DNA of 64,000 nucleotides. It comes from Arthrobacter zhaoxinii. Lineage in GTDB: Bacteria; Actinomycetota; Actinomycetes; Actinomycetales; Micrococcaceae. The notes beneath the pieces are model-generated. The model was not told the origin of the DNA, ran no database searches, and worked only from the letters and a program-made list of their open reading frames with translations. The stretch lies in contig NZ_CP104275.1 of assembly GCF_025244925.1 (NCBI RefSeq), forward strand, positions 124,001 to 188,000, given 5' to 3'. The stretch's first letter is position 1, and each line of letters starts with the position of its first letter. Both the position numbers and the translations under genes were made by a program. Below are positions 8,095 to 17,297 of the stretch, piece by piece.

Positions 8095-8727
8095 ATGGAA
8101 AACGTGACGTGGTCAGAGCCCGCAGACCGGCGGCGGGGACGTGAACTGGTGGTCCTGCTGCACGGCTACGGATCAGGGGAGCAGGCAATGGAACGCCTCT
8201 TCACCGCGCTGCCGGCTTCTGCCGTGGGGGCTGCGGTGCGGGGACCGCTGGACGTGGGCGGAACCAGCGGATGGTTCCTGCTGGACCCGCTGCTGAACTC
8301 CGACACAAGCGAGGTCCTGGAATCGGCTCTCCGGCTGCTGGCCTGGCTGGACCGGATCCGGGCAGAGGAGGACTTCACCGGAATCTCCCTCGTCGGGTTC
8401 TCCCAGGGGATGGCCATGGCCGGCACGCTCCTGCGGCTGCGGCCGCGGGATTTCCGGGCCGTTGTAGGGCTGTCCGGCTGGATTGCCCGCAATGAGCTCC
8501 TGGCCGCCGCGGAACCGCTGCCGGCCCGGGTTCCGTTCTTTTGGGGACGGGACCGGCAGGACTGGGTCATCAATGCCGACGCGGTGGCTTACACCCGGGA
8601 ATGGCTGGAGGAAAACGCAGCCCTCACCGCCCGGACCTATTCCGGAATGGGGCACACCATCGGTGCAGGGGAAGTCTCCGATGTCGCAGTTTTCCTTCGC
8701 CGGTACCTTGCTTTCGACACGCCGTAG
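8095..8727 (+). CDS. Carboxylesterase/phospholipase-type alpha/beta hydrolase
   Basis: The 210-residue protein belongs to the Abhydrolase_2 (lysophospholipase/carboxylesterase) group. The oxyanion strand LVVLLHGYGSGEQ lies at 18-30, the nucleophile elbow LVGFSQGMAM places Ser at 103, and GMGHTIG carries the catalytic His. The frame extends 25 codons upstream to a GTG, but ATG at 8095 is preferred because the family core begins just after it and a -10 box sits six bases upstream. Substrate unknown; probably cytosolic. Confidence 0.85.
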   Translation: MENVTWSEPADRRRGRELVVLLHGYGSGEQAMERLFTALPASAVGAAVRGPLDVGGTSGWFLLDPLLNSDTSEVLESALRLLAWLDRIRAEEDFTGISLVGFSQGMAMAGTLLRLRPRDFRAVVGLSGWIARNELLAAAEPLPARVPFFWGRDRQDWVINADAVAYTREWLEENAALTARTYSGMGHTIGAGEVSDVAVFLRRYLAFDTP

Positions 8728-8802
8728 GGGTGGAATGGCCACGCGCGCACGCGCTAACTAACACAGGCACGGCCAGATGGAAACTCCCCGCAAACTACTG
8801 GG

Positions 8803-8825
8803 TAAGCATGCTGATCAAGTAAGCT
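8803..8825 (+). promoter_or_regulatory. Palindromic stress-type element and -10 box before the GlsB gene
   Basis: TAAGCATGCTGA (8803-8814) is followed after five bases by TAAGCT (8820-8825), a good -10. The same 12-mer, inverted, lies before katE at 25514-25525 at nearly the same distance from a TAGTAG hexamer. Confidence 0.6.
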
Positions 8826-8891
8826 GGAACAAAGCGCGGCCCACAAGGCCGTGCGGTAAATCACTGTCACTCACATAGCAAGGAGAATCTC

Positions 8892-9167
8892 ATGGGTTTC
8901 ATTGCGTTCCTTATTCTTGGTCTCATCGCAGGTGCAATTGCAAAGATGATCCTCCCGGGTCGTCAGGGCGGCGGCTGGATCGCCACTCTGGTTCTGGGTG
9001 TCATCGGCGCCCTCCTGGGTAGCTGGCTCGGCGGCCTCCTCTTCAACAACGGCGGCGAGCTCTTCAGCCTGACGAACCTGTGGACCTGGGTCCTGGCTAT
9101 CGTCGGCGCCCTCATCGTTCTGGTGATCTACGGCTTCGTTACCCGCAAGAGCGGCAACCGCGCCTAG
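8892..9167 (+). CDS. GlsB/YeaQ/YmgE-family stress-response membrane protein
   Basis: This small integral membrane protein of 91 residues belongs to the transglycosylase-associated/GlsB family, commonly induced by envelope or general stress. Three hydrophobic, Gly-rich segments are visible (about 3-20, 30-51 and 65-85) with the diagnostic GLIAGAIAKMILPG near the N-terminus. A strong AAGGAG precedes the ATG by eight bases. A single-gene transcript is likely, ending at the terminator after 9204. Confidence 0.92.
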   Translation: MGFIAFLILGLIAGAIAKMILPGRQGGGWIATLVLGVIGALLGSWLGGLLFNNGGELFSLTNLWTWVLAIVGALIVLVIYGFVTRKSGNRA

Positions 9168-9203
9168 TATGTTCAGACGCTGCTGACGCAGCGTTGATTC
9201 GAG

Positions 9204-9250
9204 GGGCGGGGCCCGGACGGAATATTCCGCCGGACCCCGCCCTTTGCTTT
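9204..9250 (+). terminator. Rho-independent terminator after the GlsB gene
   Basis: GGGCGGGGCCCGG (9204-9216) pairs with CCGGACCCCGCCC (9230-9242) with one bulged A, followed by TTTGCTTT. Confidence 0.85.
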
Positions 9251-9305
9251 AAGCAAGCCCCCGTAGAGTTGAAGCCGGCATCGGATTTCCCCAAGGAGAG
9301 TTCTT

Positions 9306-10058
9306 GTGAAGCGACGTAAGTTCAATCCCGCAGCTCGACTGGCTGAACGCGCCACCTTCGGCGCGGACGGCAAGCCCAAGCCGCATGTAGTGCAAGCCAT
9401 CGAGCGTGCCGTGGAAGTCCAGCGGCCGCTGGTGCTGGCGAACATCCGCAGGATGCAGCGCAAGAACCCGTCCGCCAACGCTGCAGAACTGATCAGGATC
9501 CTGGACCGGCACTACCTCAACGCGGTGACGGGAGGCGGTGCAGCCATCGGCGCCACCGCCGTGGTTCCGGGCGTGGGTACGGTCGCGGCACTTGGCCTGT
9601 CAGCCGCAGCAACGGTCGGCTTCCTTGAGGCCACTGCCCTGTACGCACAGTCGGTGGCTGAACTGCACGGAGTGCGCCTGGCTGATCCGGAGAAGTCCCG
9701 CACCATGGTCATGGCCGTCATGCTCGGCGAGGAGGGCACCTCGATGATGCAGTCCCTCTCCGGACGCGGGACCGCACAGGCATGGGGCAGCACCGTGGGC
9801 AGCATGCCCTCGGGCCTGATGGGCACCGTGGGCAGCAGCATCCGCAAGCAGTTCCTCAAGCGGTTCATGGCCCGCCAGGGTACCGCCATGCTGGGACGTG
9901 CCCTGCCGCTGGGCGTGGGCGCCGTCGTCGGCGGGGCCGGGAACCATGCCATGGGCAAGGGTGTCATCAAGGCAACGCGGGCCGCCTTCGGCGAGCCGCC
10001 GAAGTCGATCCCCGGACAGCTGGCCGGAGAGCTGGACCAGATGGAGAAATCCGCCTAG
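9306..10058 (+). CDS. Conserved hypothetical protein with hydrophobic Gly/Ala-rich core
   Basis: The 250-residue protein starts at GTG, six bases after AAGGAGAG. A basic, Arg-rich N-terminus (about 1-65) leads into hydrophobic segments at about 75-115 (GGGAAIGATAVVPGVGTVAALGL) and 198-215, either of which may insert in or lie on the membrane. The arrangement resembles EcsC-like actinobacterial proteins, but I cannot assign it firmly. It stands alone between two terminators. Confidence 0.75.
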   Translation: MKRRKFNPAARLAERATFGADGKPKPHVVQAIERAVEVQRPLVLANIRRMQRKNPSANAAELIRILDRHYLNAVTGGGAAIGATAVVPGVGTVAALGLSAAATVGFLEATALYAQSVAELHGVRLADPEKSRTMVMAVMLGEEGTSMMQSLSGRGTAQAWGSTVGSMPSGLMGTVGSSIRKQFLKRFMARQGTAMLGRALPLGVGAVVGGAGNHAMGKGVIKATRAAFGEPPKSIPGQLAGELDQMEKSA

Positions 10059-10076
10059 GAATCCACACCTGACCCG

Positions 10077-10113
10077 AAAAGGCCCGCCGGCAGTGAAGCC
10101 GGCGGGCCTTTTT
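10077..10113. terminator. Bidirectional terminator between convergent genes
   Basis: AAAAGGCCCGCCGGC pairs with GCCGGCGGGCCTTTTT around AGTGAA. A on one side and T on the other serve both the plus-strand gene at 9306 and the DUF445 gene on the minus strand. Confidence 0.9.
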
Positions 10114-10124
10114 GTGGAGGCTTC

Positions 10125-11384
10125 CTACCCGAAGATCGCCGTAGCGACGGTGAAGATCGCCAGCCCGGCCAGCGAACCGACCACCGTGCCGTTGATCCGG
10201 ATGAACTGCAGGTCCTTGCCGACCTGCAGCTCGATCTTCTCCGAGGTTTCCTTCGCGTCCCAGCGCTCCACCGTCTCCGTGATGACGGCGGCAATGTCGT
10301 TGCTGTAGGTGCGGACCAGATACCCCGCCGCGTCCGCCACGTAGCCGTTCACCTTGGCCGCGAGTTCCGGCTCGTTGATCAGGCGCGTGCCGAAGTCCTG
10401 CAGCGCGGACTTGAAGTTGCGGGTGAGTTCGCTGTCCGGATCATCCGCGGCCGTCATCAGGGCGTTCTTGATGGTGGTCCAGGTGGAGGTCATCAGCTCG
10501 CGCACACGCGGGTCATCCAGCACCTGCTCCTTCACGGCGTCGGCCTTGGCCATGGTCTTGGGATCCTCCTGCAGATCCCGGGCCACCCCGGTGAGGTAGT
10601 TGTCCAACGCCACGCGCAGCTGGTGGTTGGGGTTTTCCTGCACATCGATCAGGAACCGTTCGGCCTGGATCTGCACGCGCTCGCCCACAATGTCATCCAG
10701 GAAGGCGGGAACCCACGACGGCGAACGCTCGGTAACCAGCCGGCCGATGACTTCCGGATTGGCCAGCACCCAGTCGGCCAGGCTGTCCACCACCAGGTTC
10801 ACCAGCTGGTGGTGGTGGCCCTCCTCGAAGATCCGCTGGGCCATTTTTCCGGCCGGCGGTCCCCACTGCGGGTCCACCACATGGCGGCGGAACATTGATT
10901 CCAGGACATCCCTGACGGCGTCGTCGTCAAGCACCCTCAGGGCCCCGCGGATGGCTGCAGCGCCCTCGGTGGCCACGCGTTCGGCCCCCTCGGGGCGGGC
11001 CAGCCAAGTGCCTGCCTTCGCAGCGACCTGCATGGAGTCGAGCTTGGTCCGGATGATGTCCTCGGCCAGGAAGTTCTCTTCCACGAACTGGCCCAGGGAC
11101 GCCCCGATCTGGTCCTTCTTTTCCGGGATGATGGCCGTGTGCGGGATTTTCACACCCATCGGATGCTTGAACAGGGCGGTCACCGCGAACCAGTCGGCAA
11201 GGGCACCGACCATGCCGCCCTCCGCAGCGGCACGTACGTACTCCAGCCACGGGTACCTGTCCTGCAGGGCGAAGGAGAAGAGGAAGATGACCGCCAGGAG
11301 GATCAGGAGGCCGGTGGCCAGCATTTTCATGCGCCGCAGGGCATAGGCGCGCTGCTCGTCGGTAGGCGGGGCAACCACGCTCAC
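10125..11384 (-). CDS. DUF445 family membrane-anchored protein
   Basis: The chosen GTG gives 419 residues and follows AAGGAGGT by six bases; the open frame reaches 36 codons further but lacks a ribosome binding site there. One transmembrane helix lies near the N-terminus (about 22-42), followed by the family signature AAAEGGMVGALADWFAVTALF and KIPHTAIIPEKKDQIG. The long helical remainder is typical of DUF445 (YjiN/YheB). A second hydrophobic stretch closes the C-terminus. Molecular role unknown; the family is membrane-associated. Confidence 0.88.
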   Translation of the reverse strand: MSVVAPPTDEQRAYALRRMKMLATGLLILLAVIFLFSFALQDRYPWLEYVRAAAEGGMVGALADWFAVTALFKHPMGVKIPHTAIIPEKKDQIGASLGQFVEENFLAEDIIRTKLDSMQVAAKAGTWLARPEGAERVATEGAAAIRGALRVLDDDAVRDVLESMFRRHVVDPQWGPPAGKMAQRIFEEGHHHQLVNLVVDSLADWVLANPEVIGRLVTERSPSWVPAFLDDIVGERVQIQAERFLIDVQENPNHQLRVALDNYLTGVARDLQEDPKTMAKADAVKEQVLDDPRVRELMTSTWTTIKNALMTAADDPDSELTRNFKSALQDFGTRLINEPELAAKVNGYVADAAGYLVRTYSNDIAAVITETVERWDAKETSEKIELQVGKDLQFIRINGTVVGSLAGLAIFTVATAIFG

Positions 11385-11570
11385 GCGTGCACCTCCTTCG
11401 CGGACAGGGACATCTTCGAGGTTGACGCGTGTTTCAATACCGCTCCCTAATCCAGTTCGCATCCCGCTGCGGAAACTTCTGCGCGGGACCACCCCAATCT
11501 AATCAGTGATTGCCGCGGCTGCGCTATGAGCCCCGGCATCCGTTGTGCGGCCGTGTGGTTGAGTAGTGCC

Positions 11571-13415
11571 ATGGCATCCCCCATTGAGGATTATGCGCTG
11601 GTTTCCGATCTGCACACCGGAGCCCTGATTTCGCGGAACGGCAGCATGGACTGGCTTTGCCTGCCGAGGTTCGATTCGCCGTCGGTGTTCGGTGCGCTGC
11701 TCGGGAGCAGCGACCACGGGCGGTGGCTGCTGGCCCCGGAAGACAGCTCTGCGAAGGTGACGCACCGCGGTTACGTGGAATCCACCTTTGTGCTGCGCAC
11801 GCATTGGCAGACGCCCACCGGCGCGGTCCGGGTCACGGATTTCATGCCGGTAAAGGACCGGCGGGCGTCCCTTATCCGGCGGATCGAAGGCATGAGCGGC
11901 AGTGTGGACATGCGGCAGGAACTGGAAATCCGCTTTGATTACGGCATGGTCATCCCCTGGGTTTTCCGGGGGCGGGACGACGACGGGGAGCACCTTTCCG
12001 CCATTGCGGGCCCGGGTGCCCTGGTCCTGCGCGGGCCGAGCCTGCCGGACGCGGAGAATCACCGGCACGTGGGGCGCTTCGAAGTCCGGGCCGGGGAGAG
12101 CGTTGACCTGGAGCTCACGTGGTACCCCTCGCACCGGCCGGTACCGCCCCGGCAGAGCGTTGACGCCGCCTTGCAGAGGACCATTGCCTACTGGCAGGAC
12201 TGGGGCCGGCAGTGCCCTCAAAACGTCCCCTATGAACACGCTGTCCGGCGCTCCCTGCTGGTCCTGCGTGCCCTGACCCATGAGGACACCGGCGGGATTG
12301 TTGCGGCCCCCACCACCTCACTGCCCGAAGCGGCCGGAGGGGACCGGAACTGGGACTACCGGTACTGCTGGCTGCGGGACGCCGCGCTGACGCTCGAGGC
12401 GATGATGACCCACGGCTACGAGGAGGAGGCCCTGCAGTGGCGCAGCTGGCTCCTGCGCGCCGTCGCCGGAGATCCGGAGGACCTGCAGATCATGTACGCC
12501 GTGGACGGCGGGCGGGAACTTCCCGAGCAGATCCTTCCGCAGTTTCCCGGCTACGGGTCAGCGGCGCCCGTGCGGATCGGCAACGGCGCGGTAGGGCAGT
12601 ACCAGGCGGACGTCGTGGGCGAAGTGATGGTGGCTTTGGATCGGCTGCGGGACCGGGGCGTGCCGGAGGACCACTTTTCCTGGCCCCTGCAGCGGGCGCT
12701 GCTGACCTTCCTGGAAAAGCACCTGGAGGAACCTGACCGGGGCATCTGGGAGATGCGCGGGACGCCCCGGCACTTCACCCACTCGCGGGTGATGATGTGG
12801 GCCGCCTTCGACCGTGCAGCCAACGCCGCCAGGACCTACGGGCTCGACGGGCCGGTGGAGGTCTGGGAAGGCCTGCGGGACGGGCTGCGCGACGAGGTCA
12901 TGGAACGCGGCTGGGATCCCGCCCTGAACTCCTTCACCCAGTTCTACGGCAGCGGCACCGTTGATGCTTCCCTGCTCCAGCTGCCGCACGTGGGTTTTGT
13001 TGCCTACGACGACGAAAAAATGCTGGCTACGGTTTCCCGGCTGGAGTCGGAGCTGCTCGACGGTTCCGGACTCCTGCTGCGCTATGACACCGATACCGGG
13101 GTGGACGGACTGGCGGCCGGGGAGAACCCCTTCCTGGCGTGCAGCTTCTGGCTGGTGGAACAGTACGCCCACACCGGCCGGCTGCCCGAGGCCCGGCAGC
13201 TGATGGACCAGCTGGTGGGGTACGCCAACGAGCTTGGCCTGCTCAGTGAGGAATATGATGCAGAAAACGGAACCATGGCCGGAAACTTCCCGCAGGCGTT
13301 TTCCCACCTGACCCTGGTCCGTGCAGCCGATGCGATCGCGGTCGCCGTCGCTGCGCAACGGCCGCCTCAGCCATCCCGGCAGGCGCCGGTCCCCACTACC
13401 GAAGGAACCCGATGA
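11571..13415 (+). CDS. Glycoside hydrolase family 15 protein (glucoamylase or trehalase type)
   Basis: At 614 residues this is a full-length cytosolic GH15 enzyme of the actinobacterial type. The N-terminal domain begins SPIEDYALVSDLHTGALIS and the (alpha/alpha)6 barrel contains NWDYRYCWLRDAAL, a hallmark of the subfamily. Some mycobacterial members hydrolyse trehalose, others alpha-glucans; the sequence alone does not decide. The ATG at 11571 is preferred over an upstream in-frame ATG at 11526 because homologues begin with M-x-S-P-I-E-D-Y. The stop overlaps the next start (ATGA). Confidence 0.9.
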   Translation: MASPIEDYALVSDLHTGALISRNGSMDWLCLPRFDSPSVFGALLGSSDHGRWLLAPEDSSAKVTHRGYVESTFVLRTHWQTPTGAVRVTDFMPVKDRRASLIRRIEGMSGSVDMRQELEIRFDYGMVIPWVFRGRDDDGEHLSAIAGPGALVLRGPSLPDAENHRHVGRFEVRAGESVDLELTWYPSHRPVPPRQSVDAALQRTIAYWQDWGRQCPQNVPYEHAVRRSLLVLRALTHEDTGGIVAAPTTSLPEAAGGDRNWDYRYCWLRDAALTLEAMMTHGYEEEALQWRSWLLRAVAGDPEDLQIMYAVDGGRELPEQILPQFPGYGSAAPVRIGNGAVGQYQADVVGEVMVALDRLRDRGVPEDHFSWPLQRALLTFLEKHLEEPDRGIWEMRGTPRHFTHSRVMMWAAFDRAANAARTYGLDGPVEVWEGLRDGLRDEVMERGWDPALNSFTQFYGSGTVDASLLQLPHVGFVAYDDEKMLATVSRLESELLDGSGLLLRYDTDTGVDGLAAGENPFLACSFWLVEQYAHTGRLPEARQLMDQLVGYANELGLLSEEYDAENGTMAGNFPQAFSHLTLVRAADAIAVAVAAQRPPQPSRQAPVPTTEGTR

Positions 13416-13807
13416 ACCGACAGACGCTCTCAGCGGTGGCCATGGCGGCCCTGCTGGCCACCAGCGCCGTCAACCACTTCCGCAACCCGCGCTTTTACAA
13501 CGCGGTGGTTCCGCGCAGCATCAGCACCGATACCGAAGGGAAATACGGTGTGCTGACCCGGCGGCAGTGGACGCACGTCAGCGGAGTCATTGAGGTTGCG
13601 GCCGCGGCCGGACTGCTGCTGCCGGCCACCCGCCGGCTGGCGGCAACGGGTACCGCGGCCATGTACGTGGCTTTCATCTCGGGGCACATTACTGCACTGC
13701 AGCGCGCCTTCGGTCCCCGCGGCGGGAACAAGGAGAAGCTGATCCACAGCCTGCGGCTGCCGCTTCAGCTGCCGCTGATCCTCTGGGCGTGGAACCTGCG
13801 GAAATAG
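13412..13807 (+). CDS. DoxX-like small membrane protein
   Basis: The 131-residue protein has about four hydrophobic segments and the layout of DoxX/DUF4267-like proteins, including SAVNHFRNPRFYNAVVP near residue 20 and SGVIEVAAAAGLLLPATRRLAA at about 56-77. It is translationally coupled to the GH15 gene by a four-base overlap and is followed after three bases by a phosphoesterase gene. Function unknown in most members; inner-membrane location is inferred. Confidence 0.8.
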   Translation: MNRQTLSAVAMAALLATSAVNHFRNPRFYNAVVPRSISTDTEGKYGVLTRRQWTHVSGVIEVAAAAGLLLPATRRLAATGTAAMYVAFISGHITALQRAFGPRGGNKEKLIHSLRLPLQLPLILWAWNLRK

Positions 13808-13810
13808 CGG

Positions 13811-14329
13811 ATGGCCACTCAACTCCTGCTGCTCTCGGACACCCACCTGCCCAAGCGGGCCAAGGTGCTGCCCGAGGTCCTGTGGGCGGACATCGAAGCC
13901 GCCGACATTGTGGTGCATGCCGGCGACTGGGTGAATGAGGAACTGCTGGACGAGCTCCAGTCCCGCTCGCGGCAGCTGATTGCCTGTTACGGCAACAACG
14001 ACGGCGCCGCGCTGCGGTCCCGGCTGCCACTGGTGGCCCGGGCCGTGGTCGAGGAGGTGCGGCTCGCCGTCGTGCATGAGACCGGTTCTGCGCTGAAACG
14101 TGAAGCACGCATGGATGTCCAGTTCCCGGACACGGACCTGCTGGTCTTCGGGCACAGCCACATCCCCTGGGATTCCGTGACACCGGCCGGAATGCGGCTG
14201 CTGAACCCCGGGTCCCCCACGGACCGCCGGCGCCAGCCGTTCTGCACCTACCTGCGCCTGGAGATTGACGGGAAAACAGTAACGCCCGATCTCCGGCGGC
14301 TTCCACCGCGGGAGAACGGGCGTTCCTGA
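13811..14329 (+). CDS. Metallophosphoesterase, YfcE/MJ0936 family
   Basis: The 172-residue protein shows the family's metal ligands in order: LLLSDTHLPKR at the N-terminus (Asp, His), VVHAGDWVN, YGNNDG, and FGHSHIPW, followed by NPGSPTDRRR. Such enzymes hydrolyse small phosphodiesters with Mn or Ni; the natural substrate is usually unknown. It is the last gene of the GH15-DoxX-phosphoesterase run. Confidence 0.92.
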   Translation: MATQLLLLSDTHLPKRAKVLPEVLWADIEAADIVVHAGDWVNEELLDELQSRSRQLIACYGNNDGAALRSRLPLVARAVVEEVRLAVVHETGSALKREARMDVQFPDTDLLVFGHSHIPWDSVTPAGMRLLNPGSPTDRRRQPFCTYLRLEIDGKTVTPDLRRLPPRENGRS

Positions 14330-14344
14330 ACGTTCCTGGGCAGC

Positions 14345-14448
14345 ACCGGTCCACCGGCGCTGGCCGGGTCAGGCCGGGACAGTGTCCCTGTGCAGAACCG
14401 GTCCACCGGCGCTGGCCGGGTCAGGCCGGGACAGTGTCCCTGTGCAGA
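14345..14448. repeat. Perfect 52-base tandem duplication at the 3' end of the MFS gene
   Basis: Bases 14345-14396 and 14397-14448 are identical. The second copy includes the last codons and stop of the minus-strand MFS gene; the first is a non-coding copy just downstream of that stop. The unit contains a short dyad (GGGACAGTGTCCC), so each copy could fold as a hairpin. Confidence 0.92.
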
Positions 14449-15767
14449 ACCGTTCCGGCTGCCTTCCGGCGGTCGTTGCCGCGCAGGCAGGCAATTGCTG
14501 CGCCGCCCACGAGCATCGGGACGATGAACAGGAAGTAGAGGCTGCCCGGTTCCCAGCCGCCGTCGATCAGCGAGCCGGCCACGATCGGGGAGATGATGGC
14601 ACCCACCCGGCCCATGCCGGTGATGAACCCGACCGCCGTGGCGCGGACGTCCGAGGAGTAATAGACGGGGCCGATGGAGAACATGCCGGCGATGCCTGCG
14701 TTCACCAGGAAGCCCAGCAGGGCAGCCGCCAACAGGGCCGTGGGCAGCGCGCCGGTGGAGACCGCGTACACACCGAATCCGCCGGCGGCTAGGACGAAGA
14801 ACGTCACCAGGACCCACTTGACGGCGAAACGGGCGGCGATCAGGCCGAAGACGATGGAACCGATGATCGCGCCCAGGCTGAAGAGCACACCGGCGTCGAT
14901 GCCGTCCTGTGCCGTGAAGCCGCTGGCGGTGACGAGCTTGGGGGTCCAGGAGTTCGCGAAGTAGAAGCTGGCCATCAGCATCATGAAGGCGATGGACAGG
15001 AAGACGGTGGTCGCCGCGTACCTGCCGGAGAACAGTGCCTTCCAGCGGGAGCCGACAGTCAGTGCCGTGCCTGTGGGAATGAGGGGCAGTTCGGTGATCT
15101 GCGGCTGGTCCAGCCGGGCCAGGATGCGGTTGGTCTTGTCCAGGGCGCCGGCCGGGCGCCGGGTCATGAGGTAGTCCAGGGATTCGGGCAGCAGCTTCAG
15201 AATGAACGGGATCATGGCCAGCGTGATGATGCCGCCGAAAATGAACGCCGCGTGCCAGCTGTACGCCGCGATGAGGATGCCCGCAATGATGCCGCCCAGC
15301 ATGCCGCCGATGGGCTGCCCGGCGCTGTAGAAGCTGATTGCGGTGGAACGCCGCTTGGCCGAGGAGTACTCGGAGACAAAGACGTTGAGGCTTGCCTGCA
15401 TGGTGCCGATGGCCAGCCCGGTGATGAAGCGCAGAACAAAGAGGACTGTATAGGTCGGTGCAAAAGCGGAGGCGAACATACCCGCGGAAATCACCAGGGC
15501 GCAGATCAGGATGGTCTTCTGCCGGCCGATGATGTCAGCCACCTGGGCCACCAGGATGGATCCCACTGCCATGCCGAAGAGGGCCGCCGACAGCAGCATG
15601 CCCAGCTGGGCGCCGCTGAGGTCCCAATACTCGCTGATCGAATTGGCGCTGAAAGCCATGACCAGGACGTCGAAGCCGTCGATCATGTTCAAGGCGACGC
15701 AGATGGCGACAATGCCGACCTGCATGCGCTTCATGGGTGCCGCCTCGATGCGTTCCTTGATTTCCAT
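14421..15767 (-). CDS. MFS transporter, aromatic acid:H+ symporter (AAHS) type
   Basis: The 448-residue protein has twelve predicted membrane helices. The first carries MIDGFDVLVMAFS (the DGxD pattern of AAHS transporters), and the loop between helices 2 and 3 has the MFS motif AQVADIIGRQKT. These carriers import aromatic acids such as benzoate or protocatechuate with protons; substrate not determinable here. The ATG follows AGGTAG; a longer open frame upstream lacks support. No catabolic genes sit beside it. Its 3' end is part of a tandem duplication. Confidence 0.88.
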   Translation of the reverse strand: MEIKERIEAAPMKRMQVGIVAICVALNMIDGFDVLVMAFSANSISEYWDLSGAQLGMLLSAALFGMAVGSILVAQVADIIGRQKTILICALVISAGMFASAFAPTYTVLFVLRFITGLAIGTMQASLNVFVSEYSSAKRRSTAISFYSAGQPIGGMLGGIIAGILIAAYSWHAAFIFGGIITLAMIPFILKLLPESLDYLMTRRPAGALDKTNRILARLDQPQITELPLIPTGTALTVGSRWKALFSGRYAATTVFLSIAFMMLMASFYFANSWTPKLVTASGFTAQDGIDAGVLFSLGAIIGSIVFGLIAARFAVKWVLVTFFVLAAGGFGVYAVSTGALPTALLAAALLGFLVNAGIAGMFSIGPVYYSSDVRATAVGFITGMGRVGAIISPIVAGSLIDGGWEPGSLYFLFIVPMLVGGAAIACLRGNDRRKAAGTVLHRDTVPA

Positions 15768-15917
15768 GGCACTACCTAACTTGCTGCGGGATGTGGGGTG
15801 CCCGACGCTGTGCGCATGGCGAACGAGTGTTCGTTGAAAGAACCTCAATGAGTCTAGGGCCACAGAGTGGTGTGGCGCTAATTACATCTATCGGCGCGGA
15901 TCGATGCGGTTAAAGCG

Positions 15918-15958
15918 AAAAAGCCAGGACCCGCACCTTGCGGCGGGTCCTGGCTTTT
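15918..15958 (-). terminator. Terminator after the zinc alcohol dehydrogenase gene
   Basis: AAAAGCCAGGACCCGC pairs with GCGGGTCCTGGCTTTT; the T-tract is on the minus strand for the gene at 15977. The A/T flanks are symmetrical, so it may also insulate the MFS promoter. Confidence 0.88.
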
Positions 15959-15976
15959 GGGCAGTTCCGGTATCGG

Positions 15977-17164
15977 TTAGTTCTGGATGCCGGGCTGGAA
16001 CACGACCTTGATGCAGCCGTCTTCCTTCTTCTGGAACTTCCGGTACAGCTCCGGTGCGTCCTCGAGGCCGGCCTGGTGGGTCACCAGGTTGGTCACGCCC
16101 AGCGGATCGGCGGAATCCTCGACCAGCGGCATCAGGTCATCGGTCCAACGCTTGACGTTGCACTGTCCCATGCGCAGGTTCAGCTGCTTGTCGAACATGG
16201 CCATCAGGTTCATCGGGTCGGCCGTGCCGCCGTAAACGCCGCTCAGGGACACGGTGCCCCCGCGGCGGACGGCGTCGAGTGCTCCGTGCAGGGCGGAAAG
16301 GCGGTCCGTGCCGGCGGTTTCCATGGCCTTCTGGGCCAGCTTGTCCGGGAGCAGGCCGACGACGGTCTGGGCGGCCTTGCCAGCGGGGGAGCCATGGGCT
16401 TCCATGCCGACGGCGTCCACGACCGAGTCCGGGCCGCGGCCGTCGGTCATTTCACGCAGCTCGTCCGCGACGTCCTTGTGCAGGTCCAGCACCTCGACGC
16501 CGTACTGCGCAGCGAGGGCCCGGCGCTCCGGAACCGGCTCCACGCCGATCACGCGGTAACCGAGGTGGGTGCCGATGCGGGCAGCGAACTGGCCCACCGG
16601 CCCCAGGCCGTAGACGGCGAGTGTGCCGCCGTCGGGCACGTTGGCGTACTGCACGCCCTGCCAGGCGGTGGGCAGGATGTCGGAGAGGAACAGGTAGCGG
16701 TGATCCGGGAGTTCGGAGCCAACCTTGATGGGGTTGTAGTCGGCCAGCGGAACCCGCAGGTACTCGGCCTGGCCGCCGGGAACGGAGCCGTACAGCTCGG
16801 AGAAGCCGAAGAGCGCGGCGCCGGAGCCCTTTTCGCGGACCTGGGTGACCTCGCACTGGGTCTGCAGGCCCTGGCGGCACATGTAGCAGCTGCCGCAGGC
16901 GATCTGGAAGGGAATGACCACACGGTCACCCTTCTTCAGGCTGGTGACGGCCGAGCCGACCTCTTCGACGATGCCCATGGTCTCGTGGCCGAGGATGTCG
17001 CCTTCCTTCATGTACGGCATCAGGACGCCGTACAGGTGAAGGTCCGAGCCGCAGACGGCCGTGGAGGTGACGCGGATGATGGCGTCGGTGGGTTCCTGGA
17101 TGGTGGGATCAGGTACTTGCTCCACGCTTACGGAGTTTTTTCCCTGCCATGTAACTGCTTTCAC
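15977..17164 (-). CDS. Zinc-dependent alcohol dehydrogenase, formaldehyde dehydrogenase-like
   Basis: The 395-residue enzyme is a medium-chain zinc dehydrogenase close to glutathione-independent formaldehyde dehydrogenases. Catalytic zinc ligands appear in TAVCGSDLHLYG and ILGHETMG; the structural zinc loop is CGSCYMCRQGLQTQC with four cysteines; the NAD fold has YGLGPVGQFAA. The start is GTG after AGGAGG with eight intervening bases; an 18-codon upstream extension to ATG is less likely. It is transcribed alone. Actual substrate is uncertain. Confidence 0.9.
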   Translation of the reverse strand: MKAVTWQGKNSVSVEQVPDPTIQEPTDAIIRVTSTAVCGSDLHLYGVLMPYMKEGDILGHETMGIVEEVGSAVTSLKKGDRVVIPFQIACGSCYMCRQGLQTQCEVTQVREKGSGAALFGFSELYGSVPGGQAEYLRVPLADYNPIKVGSELPDHRYLFLSDILPTAWQGVQYANVPDGGTLAVYGLGPVGQFAARIGTHLGYRVIGVEPVPERRALAAQYGVEVLDLHKDVADELREMTDGRGPDSVVDAVGMEAHGSPAGKAAQTVVGLLPDKLAQKAMETAGTDRLSALHGALDAVRRGGTVSLSGVYGGTADPMNLMAMFDKQLNLRMGQCNVKRWTDDLMPLVEDSADPLGVTNLVTHQAGLEDAPELYRKFQKKEDGCIKVVFQPGIQN

Positions 17165-17297
17165 GTGCGATCCTCCTGCTGGTTGCATTCTGAGTGCGTT
17201 GAAAGAACTACTACTCATAGTGTCAATTCATAAGCGTACTGACAAAACGGTGCTTTCTGATGAATGCGCGTCAGGAATGGCGGAGAGGTGCGGGTGG

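Noticed and set aside
13689..14354. Arg-rich open frame on the minus strand over the phosphoesterase
   Set aside because: Low-complexity antisense frame without homology-like pattern.
15938..17233. Open frame of 431 codons on the plus strand opposite the zinc dehydrogenase
   Set aside because: Antisense shadow of a well-supported enzyme, with composition typical of such frames.
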